Positions 10,472 through 18,953 of a DNA stretch of 39,321 nt are shown piece by piece. The first letter of the stretch is position 1, and each line of letters opens with the position of its first letter. The position numbers and the translations under genes were made by a program. This stretch comes from Chloroflexota bacterium (GTDB taxonomy: Bacteria > Chloroflexota > Anaerolineae > Promineifilales > Promineifilaceae), in the NCBI GenBank assembly GCA_002746795.1, contig PDQY01000039.1, positions 1-39,321 on the forward strand. Direction: 5' to 3'. The notes beneath the pieces are model-generated. The model was given only the letters and a program-made list of their open reading frames with translations, made no database searches and was not told where the DNA came from.

Positions 10472-11443
10472 TTACCTATGGTAATTGAAGATTACCTTTG
10501 TGCCGTCCGCCTCTAATTTAAAAGGAAGTTCTCTTAGCTTTAACGCATTCCTTACTGCTTCCTGTTTTTCATACGGACAATAAACTAACAAAAAGCCACC
10601 ACCGCCAGCACCAGCAATTTTCCCGCCAATTGCGCCTGCCTGACGAGCAGTTTCGTAAAGATCATCAATAAATCCATTGCTAACCTGACTGGCTAAACTT
10701 CTCTTTAACAACCAACCTTCATGAAGAAGCGAGCCAATGGCATCAATATTGCCAGCATTTAATTCAGAATATGCAACATGAGCCAAATTTTTTATCTCAT
10801 CTAAAACAGCATATTTATCCTTTATGTTGTTTTTTTGTTCAGCCAATATTGAGGATGCTTGCCGGGTTACCCCGGTAAAAAACAACATCAAGTTGTTATT
10901 TAAAAGCCACAAATGGCGAGGATCTAATTCAATCCTATTTATCTCTACTTTGTTTTTCGAGAATTCGATAAAGCGAAACCCACCATATGCTGCAATGTAT
11001 TGATCTTGAATCCCAATGGGAGCCTTTAAGACATCAATCTCAATTGAACAAGCTTCCTTCGCAATTCTTTCAGCAGATGGGAGCTCACCTATATACGTAT
11101 GCATGGCGTGTAACGCACCAACAGTTACCGTACTAGATGAACCCAAACCAGAGCCATTTGTGGGAATATCTCCCATCGTGGAGATTTCCACACCCTCTGT
11201 GATTTGTGTCTTTCTGAGCGCTTCGCGGATCAAATCATGTTGGATCTCTTCTAAATTATCAACCAACTCTGTTTTTGTATACCCAATTCTAAGTTGCGAA
11301 TCAAAACGTTTTTTAATTGTAACAAAAATGTATTTATCGATTGCAGTACTTAAAACGCACCCTCCCCTTTCATTGAAGTAATCAGGGAAATCTGTTCCGC
11401 CGCCAAACAAGCTCACGCGTAAAGGTGTTTGTACAATGATCAT
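10472..11443 (-). CDS. hddA: GHMP kinase, D-glycero-alpha-D-manno-heptose-7-phosphate kinase-like
   Basis: '[23 protein letters not shown]', '[17 protein letters not shown]', '[18 protein letters not shown]'. Confidence 0.88.
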   Translation of the reverse strand: MIIVQTPLRVSLFGGGTDFPDYFNERGGCVLSTAIDKYIFVTIKKRFDSQLRIGYTKTELVDNLEEIQHDLIREALRKTQITEGVEISTMGDIPTNGSGLGSSSTVTVGALHAMHTYIGELPSAERIAKEACSIEIDVLKAPIGIQDQYIAAYGGFRFIEFSKNKVEINRIELDPRHLWLLNNNLMLFFTGVTRQASSILAEQKNNIKDKYAVLDEIKNLAHVAYSELNAGNIDAIGSLLHEGWLLKRSLASQVSNGFIDDLYETARQAGAIGGKIAGAGGGGFLLVYCPYEKQEAVRNALKLRELPFKLEADGTKVIFNYHR

Positions 11444-11519
11444 TCTTTATCCTATGCAGTGGTTTAGGGAATTTTTTAAGGAACAACAACTAAAATAATT
11501 CGAGGGGAAAATCTGGAAA

Positions 11520-12506
11520 TTATTCTAGATACCCATCTGGGTGTTTTTGGTGCCAACTCCAAGCTGATTCAACTATGGTGTGTAAATCTGGATATTGTGG
11601 TTGCCAGCCAAGTTCCTGTTGGATTGATTCAGAACCAGCAATAAGTATATCAGGGTCTCCTGGCCGTCTAGGGCCATCCACTGTAGCGATCTGCTGCCCT
11701 GTCACATCTTGCACCGTCTGAATCACTTCACGAATACTGTATCCTCTTCCATTACCAAGATTATATTTACGACTCCCATTATCTAAATCTTCTAATGCCA
11801 GGATATGAGCCTGAGCTAGATCGATAACGTGGATGTAATCACGGACACAAGTCCCGTCTTTTGTGGGATAATCTGTGCCGAAAATTTCTATATGCGAACG
11901 TTGGCCTAAAGCCACCTGTAAAATAAGCGGAATTAGATGTGTTTCAGGATCGTGATCCTCGCCAAACATCTCAGATGCCCCAGCTGCGTTGAAATATCGA
12001 AGGGCGGCATATTTTAGACCAGATGTCTTATCTAGCCAGTCCAACATCCGCTCTAGAATGTATTTGCCTTCCCCATAAGGGCTGCCGGGAACGATTTTCT
12101 CATTTTCTGAAATTGGCATTTTCTCTGGCTCGTCAAACAAGTTGGCAGTTGACGAAAGAATGAATTTTTTAACACCATACTTTACAGATGTCTCAAGTAA
12201 ATTCAGGCCATTTCTTATGTTGTCACCAATATAGAGAAATGGTTTTTCTACAGATTCACCAACTAATGTATAGGAAGCAAAATGCATCACTGCATTGATT
12301 TTGTTTTTGGAAAAAACTGCTTCTAAATCAGCCTTATTCGCTAGATCACCTTTGAAAAAATCAGCTTTAGGGTGAACTGCGTCCCTATGACCTTGATACA
12401 AGTTATCAAAAACAACAACTTCATACCCTTTCATTATCAGTTGTTCTGTTGTTATTGACCCAATGTAGCCGGCACCCCCTGTAACAAGTACTTTCATTTT
12501 TTTCAT
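11520..12506 (-). CDS. galE: UDP-glucose 4-epimerase
   Basis: '[19 protein letters not shown]' Rossmann, '[19 protein letters not shown]', '[11 protein letters not shown]', '[10 protein letters not shown]', '[17 protein letters not shown]'. Confidence 0.93.
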   Translation of the reverse strand: MKKMKVLVTGGAGYIGSITTEQLIMKGYEVVVFDNLYQGHRDAVHPKADFFKGDLANKADLEAVFSKNKINAVMHFASYTLVGESVEKPFLYIGDNIRNGLNLLETSVKYGVKKFILSSTANLFDEPEKMPISENEKIVPGSPYGEGKYILERMLDWLDKTSGLKYAALRYFNAAGASEMFGEDHDPETHLIPLILQVALGQRSHIEIFGTDYPTKDGTCVRDYIHVIDLAQAHILALEDLDNGSRKYNLGNGRGYSIREVIQTVQDVTGQQIATVDGPRRPGDPDILIAGSESIQQELGWQPQYPDLHTIVESAWSWHQKHPDGYLE

Positions 12507-12525
12507 TATTGATTTCCATTTATGC

Positions 12526-12620
12526 TAAGGAACGGGAATTAAATAATACGATGAGGTCGTTTCCTTACCGTGCCTTGACACTGACGACGCCTTTCTGTAT
12601 TTTTTTTCATCGTCAGTCTC
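12526..12620 (+). repeat. Intergenic repeat family A, copy 2
   Basis: aaggaacgg...ccgtgcctt and ctgacgacg...catcgtcag; similar to copy 1. Confidence 0.8.
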
Positions 12621-12639
12621 AAATGCCAAAACCACTAAA

Positions 12640-14151
12640 TTAGTAAGCGCCACGCTGTTTCAAAATAGCAGGTATTGTGAGCCACAAAATGTAGAGATCT
12701 GACCATATTGTCCAGGTGCGAATGTATTCCATATCCAATTGCACTCTTTCTTCGTAGGTGGTATCTGACCGACCACTAACTTGCCATAAACCTGTTATCC
12801 CCGGATTTACAGTTAGTAAATTGATACCCCACTCCTTGTACATTTCCATTTCAGAATTGGTGATCATACGGGGACCAACTACTGACATTTCTCGCTTGAT
12901 AACATTCCATAATTGAGGAATTTCGTCCAGGCTAGATTGCCGTAAAAACTTTCCTACCCTGGTGATTCTAGGATCTTCTTTAAGTTTGTGATCCCGCTCT
13001 AGTTTTTCTTTTAGCCCTGGATGTGCATCTAAAATCTCATCACCATTTGTATACATAGTCCGAAACTTATAAGCATAAAACTCCTTATGACTCTTACCCA
13101 TCACCTTTCGTCGATGTATGATTGGGCCAGGTGAGTCAAGTTTGATTAGTATGCAAATAAGTAATAGTAACGGAACAATAAACAACATTGCAGAGAGGAT
13201 CAACGTATAATCCAAAATAAATTTCAGGGCACGATCTAAGCCTGTTAACTGCACTTTATTGACGCGAACGAGTGGCGCATTCAAAATATCACCAACTTCA
13301 ACACGAGTTGTTACCAATTCAAATAAACCGGATGATAAACGTAGATTAAGGTTTTCTCTTAGACCATATTCTTTATATAATGCTACGATTTCCTCACGGG
13401 ACAACGCACTTGAAACAAGAATTAGTTCCTCAACACCAAACCTTTCAATAATATCATCTAGCTGCTCACTATTTCCCAAATTTACCAAGTTGCTATATTT
13501 CTGCTCACCAATGGCAGATTTTTGATCCACAAAACCCACGATGTACAACCCAGATGTTTCCCACTTCATTAATTGGTTGGCCAATGCGTATCCCTCTTTA
13601 TTAGCACCAATGATAACGGCGCAAGCCACGAGATAGCCTTGCTTTCGCATCCAGTAAACAACACGTCTTATCGCAAAGCGCTCTAAACTAACAAAGACGA
13701 ATGACAAGACCCATAATAATAAGATCCAGCCACGAGCCAATACGACATTGGGGAATAGAAAGCTGGCCACGATAACTAATAACAGCCCTAAGGAAGTTGA
13801 GCGGAAAACAATTTCATACTCTCGAGTTCCACCAAGAATTTTGCGTTGGTTATAAAGCCCGCTAGCATAAAATATGCTCAGGGTTACCAATATAAACGCA
13901 AATGCCATTCTTTGGTAGTAATTCGGCGAGGGCACTACATCTAACTGGAATATTGAAAGCGACAAAGAAAATCGAATCCAATAAGCAACTAAACCGGCAA
14001 GTGCTATCATTAACAGATCACTGAGCATCAATGTGGAGATAAGGATAGATTTCTGTATATGACGGGGGACTCGTCGGATCGCATTATAAATGTGCTGACT
14101 GCCGGCCATGGTATTTATCATTTCAATATTAGACATATCGTAGGTTGCCAT
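12640..14151 (-). CDS. Exopolysaccharide polyprenyl-glycosylphosphotransferase (WbaP/WcaJ type)
   Basis: N-terminal TM cluster; 'KLDSPGPIIHRRKVMGKSHKEFYAYKFRTMY', 'RVGKFLRQSSLDEIPQLWNVIKREMSVVGPRMI', 'NPGITGLWQVSGRSD'. Confidence 0.95.
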   Translation of the reverse strand: MATYDMSNIEMINTMAGSQHIYNAIRRVPRHIQKSILISTLMLSDLLMIALAGLVAYWIRFSLSLSIFQLDVVPSPNYYQRMAFAFILVTLSIFYASGLYNQRKILGGTREYEIVFRSTSLGLLLVIVASFLFPNVVLARGWILLLWVLSFVFVSLERFAIRRVVYWMRKQGYLVACAVIIGANKEGYALANQLMKWETSGLYIVGFVDQKSAIGEQKYSNLVNLGNSEQLDDIIERFGVEELILVSSALSREEIVALYKEYGLRENLNLRLSSGLFELVTTRVEVGDILNAPLVRVNKVQLTGLDRALKFILDYTLILSAMLFIVPLLLLICILIKLDSPGPIIHRRKVMGKSHKEFYAYKFRTMYTNGDEILDAHPGLKEKLERDHKLKEDPRITRVGKFLRQSSLDEIPQLWNVIKREMSVVGPRMITNSEMEMYKEWGINLLTVNPGITGLWQVSGRSDTTYEERVQLDMEYIRTWTIWSDLYILWLTIPAILKQRGAY

Positions 14152-14289
14152 TGTGAAACCTCATAAACTCTTGATTTATATAATTCCGATAAAGAATCTG
14201 ATTTAGGGCTGACGATTAAATAAGTTGTGGAATGGCATTGTCAGCCTGAAGGATCTGTAAAAAGGAAAATTATTTCTAGACGGTTACTA

Positions 14290-14384
14290 TGAGCGCATCC
14301 ATAAACAAGTTACGGAATTGACGGATACGCTTCAAGTGACCTTTACTCTTGAAAAGCGAGGAGTAATTTTTAGACGGTCACTAT
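14290..14384 (-). repeat. Intergenic repeat family B, copy 3 (reverse orientation), with an extra copy of one end at 14274-14290
   Basis: Reverse complement reads catagtgaccgtctaaaaatt...aaggtcacttgaagcgtatccgtcaattccgtaacttgtttatggatgcgctcatag. Confidence 0.8.
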
Positions 14385-14651
14385 GTAAAATAAAATGGAA
14401 GAATCATTGATTTCTTATCAATAAAAGTGATAAAATACTCGGGAACAAAGCTGACAAAAATTGAAGGAAAATCCCTCATAGGGAAAACACCATTACTCGT
14501 TTACATGCTTTCATGCATCAATTAATAGTAGGAATTATTTTGTTTGGTGCGCAGAATCGTGTATAGTAAGTTTGAAGAGAAGAAGAATTACTTTTTCTTG
14601 GCTGTTTGTTTTTCAAAATCAACAGATTGTCAGGAAAAAGAGGGGAAAACT

Positions 14652-14882
14652 ATGAAAAACGAGTTAATACATCATAAAAGTCAACTGTTTTTATTGTTGA
14701 TTGTATTCACCTCTTTAGTTGGATTTGCTTTTGTGCGTCTTGGGCAAACTACGGAATTAAGTCCTCTTCAGAAAGGTGTTGTTAATTGGACAAGTTGGAT
14801 AACACTTTACTTTATTGCTCAATTGGGTGTGGCTATTTTCATAGGAAAAATGATCCGCGGTCAAAATCTGGATAACATGTAA
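14652..14882 (+). CDS. Small (76 aa) two-TM membrane protein
   Basis: ATG preceded by 'gagggg' SD-like sequence; two hydrophobic stretches 'LFLLLIVFTSLVGFAFV' and 'WITLYFIAQLGVAIFIG'; the upstream part of the 112-aa ORF is probably untranslated. Confidence 0.5.
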   Translation: MKNELIHHKSQLFLLLIVFTSLVGFAFVRLGQTTELSPLQKGVVNWTSWITLYFIAQLGVAIFIGKMIRGQNLDNM

Positions 14883-15214
14883 AGAAGATATCCTTTAATC
14901 GCTTAACCAAAACAATCACTGCAATAACTTTCATAAAAACAAAGCCCTCTTTAACCCTGCACGCAGAAATATAGCTGCTCTCTCAAGTTGCGTTTTATGC
15001 AGTTAAAACGGCCGTTTTCCCGGTCAGTAGTTGCGCCCCAGCCATACGATAAATGATATTGCCTATTGGGCTAAATCCTGGTGAAAAGAAAATTCTAGCA
15101 GGCATTAGATAAGCTCCGCCCTTAAGCTTGTCAGCAGCTTAAAGTTTTTCAAAAATCTAGACACTTCTGGAGCGATGGCTACGACAGAAAATGATTGTTC
15201 GGAACTTATAAATA

Positions 15215-15805
15215 CTATTCGCTTACTTTGATACGCCTGCCCCGGCCGCGAGTGCGCCGAGGTCTCTTATGGGCAGTACGGCTTGAATAAGATGACTTTT
15301 CCTTGGAAACAACCTCCAGATCATCTATATCGAGCTTTACCCGGTTAACACGACCTAAAAAATCCAGTAAAACTTGCACCCTTTCTCTAGAAGAAGTGGG
15401 GCGTTCAAAAATTGCCTGCATCCCCTGGAAAGGGCCAGAAACCACACGAACCAACGTTCCGGGTTGCATAGAAGGTTCGAGATTTTCATGCCTTGATTCA
15501 TTCGCCAATTGAATATTCTGTCTCATTTCTTCCATCATACAATCAGGAATTGTCACTGGTTGTCCACCGAAAGAGACGATCCTTCTCACACCAGGAACCC
15601 ATTGGATAGAAGATAACCCTTCTTCTTCCAAAGAAATCTTTGCAAACATATAACAGGGGAAAAGAATTTCTTTTGTAGCGGTTTGAGATGAGGATGAGAG
15701 AGAATAGAAACCTGGTACGTATGTTTCGATCTCATATTGGGCGAGCCAGGCTGCAACCCGATATTCAGACTTCGGTTTTGTGTAAATTACATACCAATGT
15801 TTCAT
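15215..15805 (-). CDS. NusG N-terminal-domain transcription (anti)termination factor, RfaH/UpxY/LoaP-like
   Basis: 'KHWYVIYTKPKSEYRVAAWLAQYEIETYVPG', 'LFPCYMFAKI', 'VPGVRRIVSFGGQPVTIPD', KOW-like 'GTLVRVVSGPFQGMQAIFERP'; Arg-rich C-terminus. Confidence 0.88.
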   Translation of the reverse strand: MKHWYVIYTKPKSEYRVAAWLAQYEIETYVPGFYSLSSSSQTATKEILFPCYMFAKISLEEEGLSSIQWVPGVRRIVSFGGQPVTIPDCMMEEMRQNIQLANESRHENLEPSMQPGTLVRVVSGPFQGMQAIFERPTSSRERVQVLLDFLGRVNRVKLDIDDLEVVSKEKSSYSSRTAHKRPRRTRGRGRRIKVSE

Positions 15806-15900
15806 ACTTAATTCACAATTAAAACTCTTTCCTACACTTGTTCACGAAAGGCAAAAAACTTTGGGAAGGCTCTATTTCCTAAATAGTTGAGAACTTACGC

Positions 15901-15995
15901 TTAGGAACGGAAATCAAATAATACGACAAAGTCATTTCCTCACCGTTCCTTGAAACCGACGATACAATTTCATATTTCATTTCACCGTCAGTCCC
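15901..15995 (+). repeat. Intergenic repeat family A, copy 3
   Basis: taggaacggaaatcaaataatacgac...ccgttcct...gacgata...ccgtcagtcc. Confidence 0.75.
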
Positions 15996-16088
15996 TGTTA
16001 AATCTTCCATCGATTTTTTGAATAGCGATATTGTTAACTAAAACTTGTCTTTCCACTTACAAAAAATCAAGATGATCTCCGGTAAAAT

Positions 16089-16194
16089 CCTACCTATTAT
16101 TTCTTACGTTCAAGCTTACATGGACGAAAAAATAGTGCTTCCAGAAACCCAAAAGTAGCCTACCTAAAAATTCTTACGGTCAAACTTACATAGG
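16089..16194. repeat. Direct repeat with exact 70-bp period (two ~36-bp units)
   Basis: 16089 cctacctattatttcttacgttcaagcttacatgga vs 16159 cctacctaaaaattcttacggtcaaacttacatagg. Confidence 0.8.
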
Positions 16195-16305
16195 TACCAA
16201 GTACTAAAAACAGTGACTACCTTTAAAAAGAAAAACACCGACAGCGTCAATGCAAAAACGGCCTCGCTGTCAGTGCTTAGATAAAGTTACTGCAATTGTA
16301 CTCTC

Positions 16306-18672
16306 TTATGGTGCCTCACCCCGGGCAATCACTTCAATCTCCCCTAAACTGGCTGCTGGTTTCCCAAAGAACAAACCAGTGACATCATTAATCTCCACCA
16401 TCACAACCCGGGCTACCGTATCATCAAAATCCACATCTGTACCATAAACAGATAACGCACCTACAGTTTGCCTGCCAACCTCAACAGTCCCATTTTCATC
16501 AGAAAACAGCGTGATAGTGGCACGATTCACCTGAATCGAAGAATCATCCTCCTGGCGAGGATTGTAAAGTCGTACAGTGCGCACAGATACCGGCACTTGA
16601 AAAGTAAGCTTCACCCATTGATTTTGCGTCTGTCCATAAGCACTTGACCAGTAATTTTGAAGCCGCCCTTTCATCTGCCATCGATCGACAACACCACGAT
16701 TCCTATTTTCATCTCGGGTAGAAGATACCGATACTTGTGCCCCTGGCGCCAAATTTGTCCACAAAGCATCTTCACGGTTATCCGGGAGAGGGATCATAGT
16801 ATGCCCGGCATGACAACCAACACAAGTAGCTACCGTGCCCGGACGCCCATAATTCATTCCCGTCACATGAGCTGCGCCATCAATCCTACCCTTAGGATGA
16901 GTAGTAACGGGAATCATATTATCCGAGCTACGAATCTGTTCAAACAGCGGCACATTTGCTGGGGAATGAGGCTCAATGAGTGACCCATCTGGATTTACAG
17001 GCAAAGTATTCAACAATATTGGCCAATCTAAATATTCAAAAGAGCCTGGATTTGTCCGTTGGTGATCAATGAAAAACCTTATCGTGTCCGCAGAACCCAC
17101 TGCTGGTGCATTCACAATATCAGTATCAACCGGTGCATTGAAGTAAACATTCAAATCATCAAATACAAACGTACCTTCTACATCATAAGGACCAGCTGCA
17201 GATGGCGGCAAGAGCGCCGGCACCTGGGTAACCGTATCTGGAATAATCGGTGGCAAAGGCCGAGGACAAACAAGCTGCGCCCTCAATTCAGCTGTACCAG
17301 GATTATCATATATCAATTTAAGGCCAGAACCATCAGCTTTCGTCATGTAAAGACCATAATCCTGATAAATATTTTCAGCCCAAGAAAAAATGATCCAGCC
17401 ATTATCCATCACCGCTGGTTCAGCAGCGTAATTCCCTTTGAATATGCCAAAAGAAGTTGGTGATTGGCTTACATAGTCAAGCGTAAAATCGGTAACACCG
17501 ATGATCGGCTCATACGAATTTGGACCCCGATAAAAACGGCGCAGGCCGCCAAACCCAGCAGCCTCTGTCATGTTGCTCATGGGGAAATAATTGGAGATGA
17601 GATCTCCATTCGGAGCAAACGAACCGCCATAATAATGAAGTTGATTGGCATTCCGAAAAGAGCCTCCCCACCTATCCAAATCCGTTCCATCTGGATTGAT
17701 CGAGGCAATTTGCCAGAAATTTGCAAATAAATTGCCGTTGAACCCCACTTGATTTCTACCAATGGCTGTCAACCCGTCATGCTGCAAATAAGTATCATCC
17801 GACCCCAATATTGTCGTCGGATCATTCGTTGCCATTCGGAAATTGCGCCACCATCTGGCAAAAACAATTTTACCCGTTTGGGGATCAATAATTGGACGAT
17901 CCGCTCCATTTCTCTCAGAAGTAATCCGATGCAAATTGCTGCCATTTTCATTGACCACATAAAGGTTGCTGGTTCGCGCCCCGCTATACTGGGCAAAACT
18001 AGGCCAGCGCGTCGTGGAAAACACGATTCTGCCATCTGGTAACCACACAGGATCTGTATCATCATAGGTTCTAAACTGGATAGTGCCAAACTGAGACATG
18101 TCCAGATCGTTATAATCCAGATCCGATGTCGTTATTTGCTGAAGTCCAGTTCCATCTACATTAATGGCATAAATCCGCCAACCACCCGGATTTTTTGCTG
18201 GCAATCTTGCATTAACCGACTGAGCCTGTTCAGGAAATCCAGCAAAGACAATTCTGGAGCCATCATAGGAAACATCTGGTGCGTTTACGTCAATGAGATA
18301 GAGTGAGGCGGCCGTCGGGTTAGAGCCATCAATCAATGTGCGTAACTGACCATTGGGTTCACGAATCATCAACTGCCCCGGTGAGGCAACCTGGAATCGA
18401 CTATAAGTGCCTACGCCAACCATCCCATTTGGTTCATCCCAATACACACTCCCTCGGTCAGGAATCTGCCGAGAGACAAATACAATGGGATATTGGGTAT
18501 CCCCAAAATTTAATTCCTCATCTACAATCGGTAGATCAAGCGATAACTCACTATCAGCTTTGATTTTTTCTATAAACAACAAAAGAGGTAAGCACAAACC
18601 TGCCAAAATAAATAGCGTTGTAATGATTAGATATGCTTTTTTGGATTGAATGAGCCAAATCCGTTTAAACAT
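16306..18672 (-). CDS. Membrane-anchored TolB/PD40-type repeat protein with c-type heme motif and C-terminal discoidin-like region (hydrazine synthase alpha-like family)
   Basis: Start ATG at 18672 with GAGGAGAG SD; 'ISYDGSRIVFAG'/'PVWLPDGRIVFSTTRW'-type blades; heme-binding 'TCVGCHAGHT'; C-terminal 'VRTVRLYNPRQEDDSSIQVNRATITLFSDENG'. Confidence 0.75.
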   Translation of the reverse strand: MFKRIWLIQSKKAYLIITTLFILAGLCLPLLLFIEKIKADSELSLDLPIVDEELNFGDTQYPIVFVSRQIPDRGSVYWDEPNGMVGVGTYSRFQVASPGQLMIREPNGQLRTLIDGSNPTAASLYLIDVNAPDVSYDGSRIVFAGFPEQAQSVNARLPAKNPGGWRIYAINVDGTGLQQITTSDLDYNDLDMSQFGTIQFRTYDDTDPVWLPDGRIVFSTTRWPSFAQYSGARTSNLYVVNENGSNLHRITSERNGADRPIIDPQTGKIVFARWWRNFRMATNDPTTILGSDDTYLQHDGLTAIGRNQVGFNGNLFANFWQIASINPDGTDLDRWGGSFRNANQLHYYGGSFAPNGDLISNYFPMSNMTEAAGFGGLRRFYRGPNSYEPIIGVTDFTLDYVSQSPTSFGIFKGNYAAEPAVMDNGWIIFSWAENIYQDYGLYMTKADGSGLKLIYDNPGTAELRAQLVCPRPLPPIIPDTVTQVPALLPPSAAGPYDVEGTFVFDDLNVYFNAPVDTDIVNAPAVGSADTIRFFIDHQRTNPGSFEYLDWPILLNTLPVNPDGSLIEPHSPANVPLFEQIRSSDNMIPVTTHPKGRIDGAAHVTGMNYGRPGTVATCVGCHAGHTMIPLPDNREDALWTNLAPGAQVSVSSTRDENRNRGVVDRWQMKGRLQNYWSSAYGQTQNQWVKLTFQVPVSVRTVRLYNPRQEDDSSIQVNRATITLFSDENGTVEVGRQTVGALSVYGTDVDFDDTVARVVMVEINDVTGLFFGKPAASLGEIEVIARGEAP

Positions 18673-18953
18673 TGCTCTCTCCTCGGTATTTGCATACAAA
18701 CAGCGTGCCGCCGTCAAACAATGATGTTGGCGGGGAGGAAGGTCATTTTATCCCCAAAAACTTACAGCCTTTTGAGACTTTTGTTACCATTGTTTGAAAC
18801 AACGAAGTACAAGTCAAAAGGGCTTTGGTACTAGCCTGGGGCGAAGAAACGGCCGTTCTCCCCGAAAGATCACTCTAGCACAAAAATGACGCAAGCGTGT
18901 GCTTTCTAATTTCTTCCACATCCCAAAACTTTCCTCTATAATCCATCCCTATC

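Noticed and set aside
14544-14651. Upstream extension of the small membrane-protein ORF
   Set aside because: A better SD-preceded ATG lies at 14652; the extension has no domain-like character.
16306-18672. Functional hydrazine synthase (anammox) subunit
   Set aside because: Only a TolB-like/CxxCH resemblance; no other anammox genes in view and this family label is often over-applied.
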